The position numbers and the translations under genes were made by a program. Below are positions 8,350 to 16,954 of a stretch of 64,000 bases of DNA, in pieces. The notes under the pieces were generated by a model. It was not told the origin of the DNA, did not search any database, and worked only from the letters and a program-made list of their open reading frames with translations. Numbering within the stretch: position 1 is the first letter of the stretch; every line of letters begins with the position of its first letter. The stretch lies in NCBI GenBank assembly GCA_002483345.1, contig DLHS01000015.1, positions 519,629 to 583,628 on the forward strand, read 5' to 3'. The DNA comes from Bacteroidetes bacterium UBA7662. Lineage in GTDB: Bacteria; Bacteroidota; Bacteroidia; UBA7662.

Positions 8350-8909
8350 GTCGTTGTGTCCAGTTCAGCCAAAGGCTTTTTGGTCTTCCAGCCCGTTCGT
8401 ATTTTGAAAGAAATATAAAGAATAAAAAAGCTGAGTAAAATGGTATAAAATCCGACCATAAAATTGGTGCTCGTCATGGTCAACGGATTAAAATAAATAA
8501 GCGTTGCAAAGCCTGCACTCAATAACCCATTGATAAAGAGCAGCATTCGGGTAGTTCCCTTCGATTTTAAGGCAATCCAGAACAAGGATATACCCATAAA
8601 CAGGGCAAAAACTGAAATCAGCCGCAGGAAATAATGAGAAGCGATGTCGGACTTAAAAATACAGTAGTAGGCTACGAACAAATCGAAAATTGCCAGGAGT
8701 AAAAATGAATACCAATTGGGTGCCGTTCTGCGCAACATGAGCCCAACCACCACAAAAATCACCCCTACCGACCCCATGAAAAATCCCAGATATAATACCA
8801 GGGTTTCGGAAGTCATATTGGGGGCGGTTACGGCGATCAGCCCGAAAACGAGCAAAAAAAGTCCTCTCAGAGCCAGTGCCCACCAGTAACGTTGTAAAAG
8901 CTGAAACAT
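8334..8909 (-). CDS. HdeD/DUF308-like membrane protein
   Basis: 191 aa, six hydrophobic segments in three pairs and a short charged C-terminal tail. The start (RYWWALALRGLFLLVFGLIA) is the typical DUF308/HdeD opening. HdeD of E. coli is tied to acid resistance at high cell density; most homologues have no proven role. It sits 67 bp downstream of the LytTR regulator on the same strand and may be read through from that operon. Confidence 0.82.
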   Translation of the reverse strand: MFQLLQRYWWALALRGLFLLVFGLIAVTAPNMTSETLVLYLGFFMGSVGVIFVVVGLMLRRTAPNWYSFLLLAIFDLFVAYYCIFKSDIASHYFLRLISVFALFMGISLFWIALKSKGTTRMLLFINGLLSAGFATLIYFNPLTMTSTNFMVGFYTILLSFFILYISFKIRTGWKTKKPLAELDTTTQENK

Positions 8910-8976
8910 ATTTTCCTTTTGTCATGAAGATGGTAAATTCATCCTCATATTCCAAAAGTATCATACCATTATATGC

Positions 8977-9750
8977 TTACTTTTCAAGCCAGTTTTTAAA
9001 CTCCACAGCCTTTTCCCGGCTGATGTCCAGTTCGGTTTTGCCGGTGGGCAATAAAAGTGCTGAAATTTTGCCATTTACACCAGGGCGGATAGACTGAACA
9101 GCATCTATGCGTACGAGACTCTGGCGGTTGGCTCTGAAAAACAAAGCGGGATCCAGTAATTCCTCAATTTCATCCATGGTGTTGAGGTTGCTGATGTATT
9201 TTTCGCCGTTGAGCAGGTAAACAAAAATAACTTCCTGCCGCATGAAACAGGCAATCTGGCTTACCAGAACTGGCATGAAACTATTGCCGTGGTGCACCAG
9301 AAACCTTTCCCTGTATTTTTTGCCGGAGACCGGGTCCCGTAAATCCTGGATAAGGGTTCTGATATCTTCCTGATAATCGCTTTTAGACCGATGGAAACGT
9401 TTGAACTGGGTAAGTGCCTGTGCCAGGTCGGCCTGATCGACGGGCTTGAGGAGGTAGTCGATGCTGTTTACCTTGAATGCACGCATGGCGTATTCATTGT
9501 ATGCTGTCGTAAAAATGATCGGACAGGTCAGGTCTGTCTTCTCCAGTATTTCAAAACTCACCCCATCTGATAATTGTATATCCAGAAAAAGCAAATCTGG
9601 TTGAGCATGTTCGGAAAACCATTTGACAGCCTGCGCCACACTGTTGAGGGTAGCCAGCAACTCAATACCCGGATCTATTTTCTGCAGCATTTTCTGCAAA
9701 TCCCTGCTCACAAGGGCTTCGTCTTCTACAATGACTATGGTGGTTTTCAT
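8977..9750 (-). CDS. LytTR-family response regulator
   Basis: 257 aa: a receiver domain with acidic pocket (E9, D10), phospho-acceptor D57 in FLDIQL and the late Lys in YLLKPV, then a LytTR DNA-binding domain from about residue 140 (FMRQEVIFVYLLNGEKYIS, then FRANRQSLVRIDAV). It would be phosphorylated by the LytS-type kinase, whose stop overlaps its start by 4 bp. As the last regulatory gene of the adaptor-permease-ATPase operon, it probably controls that operon or envelope genes. Confidence 0.93.
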   Translation of the reverse strand: MKTTIVIVEDEALVSRDLQKMLQKIDPGIELLATLNSVAQAVKWFSEHAQPDLLFLDIQLSDGVSFEILEKTDLTCPIIFTTAYNEYAMRAFKVNSIDYLLKPVDQADLAQALTQFKRFHRSKSDYQEDIRTLIQDLRDPVSGKKYRERFLVHHGNSFMPVLVSQIACFMRQEVIFVYLLNGEKYISNLNTMDEIEELLDPALFFRANRQSLVRIDAVQSIRPGVNGKISALLLPTGKTELDISREKAVEFKNWLEK

Positions 9751-10805
9751 AAGATGAGCGGTACTTTAATCATAAACTGGTATTCATCTCTCGATATCGC
9801 GATGGGCTTGGTGGTAAGATAGGTATACAACAAACGAAGGCGTTCCAGACCTTGTTTATTGGAATCTGAAACAGACCCTTTCAACTGGAGATTGTTAGAA
9901 ACAGTGAGAAATTCGCCATCACTGTAGATTTCTACCCGAAGGGGTTTGTCTTCTGAAAGCACATTGTGTTTGATGGCATTTTCGAGCAATACCTGGAGCG
10001 TTACCGGCACAATCTGTTTCTCAAAATCTTCTTCCAACAGATTTAAATGAACTTCCAATGCGTCATTAAACCTTGTTTTCAGCAATGCTATGTAGTTGGT
10101 AATGAAAATGGCTTCCGTTTGAAGACTCACAAACTCTTTGTGCTTGTGTTCCAACAGGTATCGGTAAACCCTTGAAAGTTGTTTCAGGAATTGAGAAGCG
10201 AGCTCCTGATTTTCAAAAATCAGACTGTTAAGCGACGCCAGACTGTTAAAAAGGAAATGGGGATTCAGCTGGTTTTTCAGATTCTCAAACTGCATATCCG
10301 CATGTTCTTTTTCAAGTTGTTTTTCATGCAGTTCTGTCTTTTTCCAGGCCTCAAAAAAATGAAAGGTGAAATAGCCGAGATTGATGAGGCAGATAACGAT
10401 GAAGTCGACCATATAGGCCGTGAAGACAAACACTCTTTCAAGCGCCTGGGGAAAAATATCGCTGGCAAACCAGAAGATAAGCGAGCGTAGCAACATCATA
10501 AAAACAGACGAAATCACAATCTGCACGACTACTCTTCTCCATATCCCCTTGCTCAGCGGCATTTTTACTGTGAGCAACTTATCGATGAAGTCAAGAATAG
10601 ACCAGATGAGATAAACAGCCACAAAACTCAGCAGAAAGCTGATCAGGTGAAGCACAAAACTTATCTCCGGGAACAAAAAGTACCTGACCAGCTGGCCGAT
10701 GGCAGCGAGAAATCCCATCGCCAGAACTGCAATCTTCCAGCGATTGGATTTGGTGAAATTCTGAACGTTTCTCACGCTCAGCAGAAACGGCACATTTTTA
10801 ACCAT
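9747..10805 (-). CDS. LytS/YehU-type sensor histidine kinase
   Basis: 352 aa with four predicted membrane helices in residues 25-150, no large extracytoplasmic sensor, a short coiled region, then a His_kinase domain with phospho-acceptor H183 (QLNPHFLFNSL) and a HATPase domain (LLENAIKHN as N box, QGLERLRLL as G region). Such kinases pair with LytTR regulators. The ATPase gene precedes it by 8 nt and its partner regulator overlaps its stop, so sensing is built into the exporter operon, as in systems that answer cell-envelope stress. Confidence 0.92.
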   Translation of the reverse strand: MVKNVPFLLSVRNVQNFTKSNRWKIAVLAMGFLAAIGQLVRYFLFPEISFVLHLISFLLSFVAVYLIWSILDFIDKLLTVKMPLSKGIWRRVVVQIVISSVFMMLLRSLIFWFASDIFPQALERVFVFTAYMVDFIVICLINLGYFTFHFFEAWKKTELHEKQLEKEHADMQFENLKNQLNPHFLFNSLASLNSLIFENQELASQFLKQLSRVYRYLLEHKHKEFVSLQTEAIFITNYIALLKTRFNDALEVHLNLLEEDFEKQIVPVTLQVLLENAIKHNVLSEDKPLRVEIYSDGEFLTVSNNLQLKGSVSDSNKQGLERLRLLYTYLTTKPIAISRDEYQFMIKVPLIL

Positions 10806-10813
10806 CAGTGACT

Positions 10814-11488
10814 CTATTTTACAATTTCTCCGTCACTTAATTCAATAATACGGTCTGTTCCTTTGGCAAATTCAGGATCGTGGGTAACCGCTATGATGGT
10901 CTGGTGATATCGGGTGGTCAGTTCACGGAAGATTTCCTGCACATTCTGGCTGTTGTGGCTGTCGAGATTACCTGTTGGTTCGTCTCCCATGATGAGTGCA
11001 GGGTCGTTGATCAGCGCCCTGGCAATGGCTACCCTTTGTTGTTGGCCGCCAGATAACCTGCTGGCCAGTTTGTGCGCCTGGTCGGCCACACCCAACAGTT
11101 CGAGTTTCTCCATTGCTTTTTTTTCTATCTCCCGGTTCGACCATTTATTGAGCTTCATGGCAGGAAGCATCACATTTTCGAGGCAGCTGAATTCCGGTAA
11201 GAGGAAGTGAAACTGAAACACAAATCCTATGTGTTCGTTCCTGAAGGCAGAAAGCGCGTCTTGCGTCATGCCTGTAAGTAACTGACCGTTGATGACCACC
11301 TGTCCGTCATAAACGGTATCCATGGTTGAAAGCAAATAAAGCAGGGTTGACTTACCGCTGCCTGATTTACCCATCAGTGACAGGAATTCTCCCTTTCTGA
11401 CACTGAAACTTATATTTTTCAGCACCTGAAATTCAACCGGATCTGTAAACGATTTATTGAGGTTAATAGCTTCGAGTACGTTTTCCAT
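10814..11488 (-). CDS. ABC transporter ATP-binding protein (LolD/MacB type)
   Basis: 224 aa nucleotide-binding subunit. Walker A is GKSGSGKST (residues 40-48), the Q-loop lies in FVFQFHFLLPEFS, the signature is LSGGQQQRVAIARAL, Walker B is ALIMGDEPTGNLDS and the switch His is in AVTHDPEFA. The closest known groups are LolD, MacB-NBD and FtsE, which work with FtsX-type permeases. It starts 2 nt after the permease stop, so it energises that permease. Confidence 0.95.
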   Translation of the reverse strand: MENVLEAINLNKSFTDPVEFQVLKNISFSVRKGEFLSLMGKSGSGKSTLLYLLSTMDTVYDGQVVINGQLLTGMTQDALSAFRNEHIGFVFQFHFLLPEFSCLENVMLPAMKLNKWSNREIEKKAMEKLELLGVADQAHKLASRLSGGQQQRVAIARALINDPALIMGDEPTGNLDSHNSQNVQEIFRELTTRYHQTIIAVTHDPEFAKGTDRIIELSDGEIVK

Positions 11489-11490
11489 GA

Positions 11491-12750
11491 TCAGCCTCTT
11501 AAAATGTTAACCGGGTCAATTTTAGAAGCTTTCCGGGAGGGAAAATAAGCTGCCAATGCTGTAGTTACTACCCCAAACAGTATCCCCATGATGTAGAAAC
11601 GGTAATCCATGTTTACCGGAAAGGTATCAATGCTGAGCACATCTCCTCCGTCGAAGGGTGCTTTGGAAGTAAGATAACTGAAAATATAACCGAAAATCAA
11701 CCCTAAACTACCCCCAAGCAAACCGATAATGATGGCCTGGGTCATAAAAATACCCCGTACATCCGAGCCGGCGAAGCCGGTCGCTTTGAGGATGGCGATG
11801 TCACGCATTTTATTGTAGATGGTCATGTTCATGATGTTGTAGATGCCGAAACCAGCCACCACCAGCAGTGTTCCGGCCACGATGACGGTCATCACATTAC
11901 GGATGACAAAACTTTGCAGAATGGTGGCATTGGCCGTTTCCCAATCTTCTGCCTTGTAACCATACTGGTTAAACACCGCTTTTCCATAGGCATTGGCAGC
12001 ATTCACATCTCTCAGTTTGACTTGAATTTCAGTGAAATAACGACTGTCTTCCTCCAGGATTTTCTGGACACTTTCTGCATTGGCATAGGATTTCTGGTCA
12101 TCAACAGCCCCTACAGCCGTTTTAAAAATCCCTACTACCTTAAAAGACTGCAGGCTGCCTCCCGGGGTGCTTACAGTGACCCTGTCGCCGGGGTTTACAT
12201 TCAGTTTGCGGGCCAAACCAATTCCCATGATCAGACCATCCCGGTTGGCAGGCAAATCTTCCAGTCGACCATATTTCATTTTGGTGCGGAGATTGAACAA
12301 CTTATCCTCTTCCAGTATGTCAACCCCTGCGATGACTCCATTCAGCTGAACCGGGCCATAATTATAGAATACCTGGCTGGTCACCTGGGCAGAAACCCCG
12401 ATGACAGCAGGGTCGCTGCGTAGGTCGCTGACAATCATGGTCGCCCCTTTGATGTTTCTTTTGGTTTGTTTGGGTCGTTGGTGCCTGACCACCGGCCAGA
12501 TGGTGTCATTACCGTAGGTTTCTTCCAACAGGGAGGGTCTTACGGCCGTCACATCATTGTACAGGCGGATGTGGGGGGTGTTCATGAGCATGGTGTCTTC
12601 GAGCAAGGCGTTTACGCCTGTCATAACACTGATCATAAAAATGAACATGGCAATGCCAAAGGTCACCCCCAGAGCAGCAATGGTCGTCTGCTTTTTTTTT
12701 GCCAGCAATTGGGTGCGTGCGATGCGTAAAGTAAGTCTGCTCACAATCAT
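11491..12750 (-). CDS. ABC transporter permease, FtsX/LolC type
   Basis: 419 aa: an N-terminal helix after RTQLLAKKKQT (about residues 20-45), a periplasmic core to about 270, and three C-terminal helices. IYNIMNMTIYNKMRDIAILK near residue 305 is the FtsX/LolC coupling region. With its ATPase it may extract lipids or lipoproteins or drive efflux. Because an HlyD-type adaptor overlaps its start by 4 bp, a MacAB-like exporter is more likely than Lol. Confidence 0.92.
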   Translation of the reverse strand: MIVSRLTLRIARTQLLAKKKQTTIAALGVTFGIAMFIFMISVMTGVNALLEDTMLMNTPHIRLYNDVTAVRPSLLEETYGNDTIWPVVRHQRPKQTKRNIKGATMIVSDLRSDPAVIGVSAQVTSQVFYNYGPVQLNGVIAGVDILEEDKLFNLRTKMKYGRLEDLPANRDGLIMGIGLARKLNVNPGDRVTVSTPGGSLQSFKVVGIFKTAVGAVDDQKSYANAESVQKILEEDSRYFTEIQVKLRDVNAANAYGKAVFNQYGYKAEDWETANATILQSFVIRNVMTVIVAGTLLVVAGFGIYNIMNMTIYNKMRDIAILKATGFAGSDVRGIFMTQAIIIGLLGGSLGLIFGYIFSYLTSKAPFDGGDVLSIDTFPVNMDYRFYIMGILFGVVTTALAAYFPSRKASKIDPVNILRG

Positions 12751-13847
12751 TTTTCAAGTATCAAACTGTTGGAATCCAGCCCACTGATTACTTCTGCCCA
12801 TTCCCGGTCGCTTACGCCGGTCACAATTTTCCTGCGTACCGCCTCCCCCGCTTCATATACCCAAATGCTATCATTTTTCAGGAATGCTTTGGGTACCGCC
12901 CATACATTTTCACGGCGGTTAATAATGATATTCGCCTCACCATTTAACCCGGAAAGTTTGAGTGCAGGTTCATTTTCAAACCGGGCATCAACCCGGAAAG
13001 CTTGTTCACGGCGATTCAGGCGGGGATAAACTTTGGTTACTACTGCTTTGAAAATAGAATCAGGCATAATGTCAAGTTTCACCATGACCTTCTGTCCCAC
13101 TTTGACCAGTCGTATATCCCCCTCATCTACTTTTAACTGAAGATAGGCTGCTTCACCCGACCCAAGTACTGCCAATAACTCTCCTCTTCTGACAACATCT
13201 CCTGTCTCTTTGAGTAGTTCGTATACGAATCCGTCTCTGTCTGCTTTAACCTGATAGTTCCGGAGTTCCTCGCTGGCTGCTGCGTAATTGGATTCTGCCT
13301 GCGCCAGCTCGAGCCTTAATTGTTCTTTCAGCCGTTCGTAACGGGTTCCCGCATTCCGGTATTCGTTGCGGCTGGTGGTGTATGCAAGACTGACCTTATC
13401 AAAATCGGCTTTGGCACCGATTTGTTGCAGGGAGAGATTTTTGAATCTTTCCCATTGAACAGAGTCATTCACAAAACGGGCTCTCGCATTTTCGAGCTGC
13501 GCTACACTTTCGGCCAGCAGGGTAGATTGGGAAGATGTTTGTTTGCGGGCAAGTGCCAATGCATTGGTGGCAGCGGCCAGCCGGGCTTCCTGTGTTACGC
13601 TGCGGATTTCGAACAGTAGCTGCCCCGCTTTTACCTCATCCCCTTCTGACACCAGTATCCGGCTCATCACACCCTCTGACATAGCCAGAAGTTCTGATTC
13701 TTCCACCGGTGTAAGGGTCGCTGCTGCGTAAACGGCTTCAATGACCGTACGATTTACAGGTTTTATGGTATCTTCTTTCTGGCCGCAACCATAAAATAAC
13801 AGGAGGCCAGACAAAATAACCGGCAGATGGCTTATTTTTCGGATCAT
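12747..13847 (-). CDS. Efflux periplasmic adaptor, lipoprotein
   Basis: The frame is open further upstream, but the ATG at 13847 gives a clean lipoprotein signal (VILSGLLLFYGCGQK), so I use it: 366 aa. Lipoyl half-motifs lie in MSRILVSEGDEVKAGQLLFE and VKADRDGFVYELLKETGDV, with a long helical hairpin at about 85-195 between them, then a beta-barrel domain. It is the first gene of the operon adaptor-permease-ATPase-kinase-regulator. It faces the NarL-type regulator across about 160 bp that must hold both promoters; no clear TAnnTTTG was seen there. Confidence 0.9.
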   Translation of the reverse strand: MIRKISHLPVILSGLLLFYGCGQKEDTIKPVNRTVIEAVYAAATLTPVEESELLAMSEGVMSRILVSEGDEVKAGQLLFEIRSVTQEARLAAATNALALARKQTSSQSTLLAESVAQLENARARFVNDSVQWERFKNLSLQQIGAKADFDKVSLAYTTSRNEYRNAGTRYERLKEQLRLELAQAESNYAAASEELRNYQVKADRDGFVYELLKETGDVVRRGELLAVLGSGEAAYLQLKVDEGDIRLVKVGQKVMVKLDIMPDSIFKAVVTKVYPRLNRREQAFRVDARFENEPALKLSGLNGEANIIINRRENVWAVPKAFLKNDSIWVYEAGEAVRRKIVTGVSDREWAEVISGLDSNSLILEK

Positions 13848-14006
13848 CTTTTCTAATCTTGATAATGCAAACCAACCATTTGTACCGCAGTCATCCAAAA
13901 GTGAATCGCCGAAGTGTTGGTTTTATAGTATGAAAAGTGACATTATCGCCTCTAAGTGCTTCTCCATGCAGTCAAAATTGCGTATGTTCAATGAAGAATC
14001 CGTTTC

Positions 14007-14621
14007 ATGTATCAGATAGCAGTTGTTGACGACCATACCATACTTCTGGATGGTTTACGCTGGGTAATAAGCCAACTCCCTTTTGCTGAAACAGTTACGG
14101 CATATAGTGAACCCAAAGACTTGCTGTCGGACCTGAAAAAAGGAAAAAAGCTTGATTTGGTAGTTACTGACCTGCAGATGCCTGAATTCAGCGGTTATGA
14201 GCTCATCGATTGCTTGAAAAAAGACTACCCTTCTGTCAAAATACTGGTTATGACGATGTTTGACAGCCCTTTTGTGTACAGAAAAATTCTCAGCTCCAGG
14301 GCAGATGGCTTTTTTGTAAAAAACGGGGACGGGGGTAAATTAGCCGCTGCCATGCTGGCTATTCTGGACGGTGGCAGTTATTTCCCGGAAGAAGTACTCA
14401 CGCTGCAAGGGGAAACCAACGGACTCCATGTTGAACTCACTAAAAGAGAAACCGAAATTCTTCAGTTAATTGCGTGTGAGAAAAGCAGTAAGATGATTGC
14501 TGAAGGACTTTTCATCAGTGAGGACACGGTCCTGACGCATCGGAAAAACATCATGCAGAAATTGAATATTCACAGTACCGCGGGTCTTGTTTCATTCGCC
14601 ATTAAAAATAACATGGTTTGA
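14007..14621 (+). CDS. NarL/FixJ-family response regulator
   Basis: 204 aa: a receiver domain with D8/D9, phospho-acceptor D55 (VTDLQMPEFSG) and a Lys at FFVKN, followed by a LuxR-type helix-turn-helix from about residue 140 (TKRETEILQLIACEKSSKMIAEGL, read in two parts). It is transcribed divergently from the exporter operon and shares a TTGA start-stop overlap with the following histidine kinase, its likely partner. It may also act on the shared intergenic region, which is an inference from position only. Confidence 0.94.
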   Translation: MYQIAVVDDHTILLDGLRWVISQLPFAETVTAYSEPKDLLSDLKKGKKLDLVVTDLQMPEFSGYELIDCLKKDYPSVKILVMTMFDSPFVYRKILSSRADGFFVKNGDGGKLAAAMLAILDGGSYFPEEVLTLQGETNGLHVELTKRETEILQLIACEKSSKMIAEGLFISEDTVLTHRKNIMQKLNIHSTAGLVSFAIKNNMV

Positions 14622-16549
14622 AAAAGTTGCTGGTTTCCCTGCTCTGTCTCTTTTCCCTTTCGGGAATGGCGCAGTCGGCTGTGGATTTCAAGGGCGACAC
14701 CATTGTTATCGGTGAAAAATTCGAGAAGCTCATCTCGCCTGTTTCCTTGCCACAATTTGTAGATGGGTCCTTTCAGTTACAACCGAATTTCGTTTTGCAG
14801 ATTTTCGATGTGAAATCGAGGTCATTGCTTTCGGATAAAGTGGTACAAGGTTACCTGAAGGCAGCATTCTGGCATAAAGTAAGTCTGGAAAACAAATCGG
14901 ATCGTATCCAGAACCTCATGATTTCGGTTGACAACCCGAATATTGATGTGGTAGAATTTTACATCAGAACAGGACATACACTCAACCTTGTTTCCAAGGC
15001 AGGAGACCATGTGGAGCACACCAGTTGGGCCATCAGGGGACGTTTACCGGTTTATGAGTTACGGATTCCACCGGGCACCACCCAGCATTTATACGTAAAA
15101 GCCTACAACGAAAGTTCGGGCAATGTGCAGATTCCGATTTCAATCCGGACCAAAAACAATTACCACCAGTTTCAGGAGGGTTTTAACCTGGTTATGGGGT
15201 TGTATTTCGGCTTTATTCTGGTAAATATCTCGCTGGCCTTTTTCTCTATCATCATGCTGAGAAGAAGCATTTACCTCTGGTACGGGCTTTTCCTGATGTC
15301 GATGTTAGGTTATACGGTTGTAAACTTTGGCTATAGTTTTCAGTACCTGACACCTACTATTTCGGGTATGAATGACGTAATAAGGTCATACCTGGCCATG
15401 ACCTCGGCTTTGTTCATGATCCGTTTTGCACAGCATTTTCTTGATACGCGGAAAAATCTGCCCTTTCTCAACGGACTGTTTAATGCAAGTACCATCATAC
15501 TGGCCAGTTTTATCATTGCCAGTTTTTTCATCATGGATTATCTGCGGGCCAATTTCAATACCCTGTTCCCCTGGGTTACGCTGATAATTCTGTTTAATTA
15601 TATTGCGCTGCTTATTTCAGCTTATCTGGTCAGGGGAAAAATCCCATTGGCCGGCAATTCGTTTCTGCTGGCATTCAGCTTTTCGCTGGCAGGTGCTGTA
15701 TCCCTGATCCTGGTTGATCTTGAAATTTTACCCTACAGCAACGTTTATCTCTATGCGCCCTGGTATGGCAGCACATTCGAAATTCTGATTTTCACTGCCA
15801 TACTGGCTTATCAGTTTAAACTTCTCAGCGACGAGCGTCTGTCGTTGCAGGCAGAAGTTGCAAAAGAAAAAACGGCACGGCTGAAAGAATTTTTTCATGG
15901 GCAGGAAAAGGAGCGTGAACGGGTAGCCCGGGAGCTCCACGATCATGTGGCAGGCACCTTGGTCGGGGCACGGTTTTTACTGCCATCTCCGCATCAGTTA
16001 CGCGACCGCCTGGATGTAACCCAACTCAATTTCTACGAAAAAGCGCTGAGTGCCCTTGATCAGAGCATACATGATGTAAGAAACATCTCCCACCAACTCC
16101 TTCCTCCGAGTTTTCAGGAGACTTCCCTGCAAATGGAAATGGAAAAACTGGTTTCCACTTACCGGCTACTCTCGCCCGGAACCTATTTTTCTATCACGTT
16201 TGATGTGGAGGAAAATCTGGTAAGCCCCGACATCTCTATGACGCTCTACCGGATTACGCAGGAGAGTCTCCAAAATATACACAAACATGCCCATGCAAGT
16301 TCGGTATGGATGCATATCTGCCTGTTGAATGATGTGATTCAACTTAGGATAGAAGACAACGGCCGGGGCTTTAACCCATCAGCCATCCGGCAGGGAATCG
16401 GGCTACATAACTTCAAATCGCGCATCAGCGCCTACGACGGGGCCAGTTTCCGTTTACATGCCGCACCCGGCAATGGAACCCGCATAGAACTGGACATTCC
16501 TATTAACCAGAAAAGCAGCGATTACAGGTTCAACAACACCGAGGTTTAG
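14618..16549 (+). CDS. 7TM-DISM sensor histidine kinase (NarX type)
   Basis: 643 aa beginning at TTG 14618, whose bases overlap the regulator's TGA (TTGA). Order: signal peptide (LLVSLLCLFSLSGMAQS), an extracytoplasmic 7TMR-DISMED2-like beta domain to about residue 180, seven membrane helices at about 190-405, a short coiled coil, a HisKA_3 domain with phospho-acceptor H441 (RELHDHVAGT) and a HATPase domain (ITQESLQNIHKHA; DNGRGF; GIGLHNFKSR). DISM kinases are thought to sense small carbohydrate-like ligands; the ligand here is unknown. Confidence 0.93.
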   Translation: MKKLLVSLLCLFSLSGMAQSAVDFKGDTIVIGEKFEKLISPVSLPQFVDGSFQLQPNFVLQIFDVKSRSLLSDKVVQGYLKAAFWHKVSLENKSDRIQNLMISVDNPNIDVVEFYIRTGHTLNLVSKAGDHVEHTSWAIRGRLPVYELRIPPGTTQHLYVKAYNESSGNVQIPISIRTKNNYHQFQEGFNLVMGLYFGFILVNISLAFFSIIMLRRSIYLWYGLFLMSMLGYTVVNFGYSFQYLTPTISGMNDVIRSYLAMTSALFMIRFAQHFLDTRKNLPFLNGLFNASTIILASFIIASFFIMDYLRANFNTLFPWVTLIILFNYIALLISAYLVRGKIPLAGNSFLLAFSFSLAGAVSLILVDLEILPYSNVYLYAPWYGSTFEILIFTAILAYQFKLLSDERLSLQAEVAKEKTARLKEFFHGQEKERERVARELHDHVAGTLVGARFLLPSPHQLRDRLDVTQLNFYEKALSALDQSIHDVRNISHQLLPPSFQETSLQMEMEKLVSTYRLLSPGTYFSITFDVEENLVSPDISMTLYRITQESLQNIHKHAHASSVWMHICLLNDVIQLRIEDNGRGFNPSAIRQGIGLHNFKSRISAYDGASFRLHAAPGNGTRIELDIPINQKSSDYRFNNTEV

Positions 16550-16689
16550 GCCTTTTCAACTTGCTTATCATTTCCCAGCCTATTCCTGCAAGGGTTCCTA
16601 CCGGCCTGCCAGTGTCTTACAAATTGTTTCCCCTCTTTGAAATTCTCAAAATCCGAAAAAACACAGGAGCAGGAGGTGGTTGAACAAAT
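16550..16689. other. Non-coding gap before tRNA-Lys terminator
   Basis: The space from the kinase stop to the next protein gene (16550-16954) holds the minus-strand tRNA-Lys and its terminator. In 16550-16689 I see no open frame, repeat or clear terminator for the kinase gene. 16800-16954 is AT-rich and would contain the tRNA promoter; no exact TAnnTTTG was found. Confidence 0.5.
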
Positions 16690-16723
16690 CAAAAAAAGAG
16701 GGATACTCGTGGAGTATCCCTCT
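16690..16723 (-). terminator. Intrinsic terminator flush with tRNA-Lys
   Basis: A perfect 12-bp stem (16697-16708 with 16712-16723) closes a 3-nt loop; on the minus strand it is followed by a T-run of about seven bases. The outer arm ends at 16723, directly next to the last base of the encoded CCA (16724). It can only terminate the tRNA transcript. Confidence 0.9.
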
Positions 16724-16799
16724 TGGTGATCCCGCTGGGGCTCGAACCCAGGACCCTAACATTAAAAGTGTTATGCTCTACCAGCTGAGCTACGGAATC
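16724..16799 (-). tRNA. tRNA-Lys (anticodon UUU)
   Basis: 76 nt including an encoded CCA end. The acceptor stem pairs GATTCCG with CGGGATC (one T-G pair). The D arm has GCTCAGC-TGGTAGAGC. The anticodon stem TAACA/TGTTA closes the loop CTTTTAA, so the anticodon is TTT. The T arm contains GGTTCGAGCCC. Discriminator base is A. It is a single tRNA gene with its own terminator; no integrase or att-like duplication was seen near its 3' end. Confidence 0.97.
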
Positions 16800-16954
16800 T
16801 TGAAAAAGCTGCCTTTTTCAAAAGGTTGTGCAAAGATAGCGTAAGCTTCATAAAAACCAAATGCGCATTTATTAAAACAGAACACGATTAACGTGCAACT
16901 ATTTATAATTGCCTGATTCAGAAGAAATCAAACCTGCCAGATTGCTTAAAATAT

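Noticed and set aside
16724..16799. Integration site at tRNA-Lys
   Set aside because: No integrase, no duplicated tRNA 3' end and no change of gene type next to it; the flush hairpin is a terminator.
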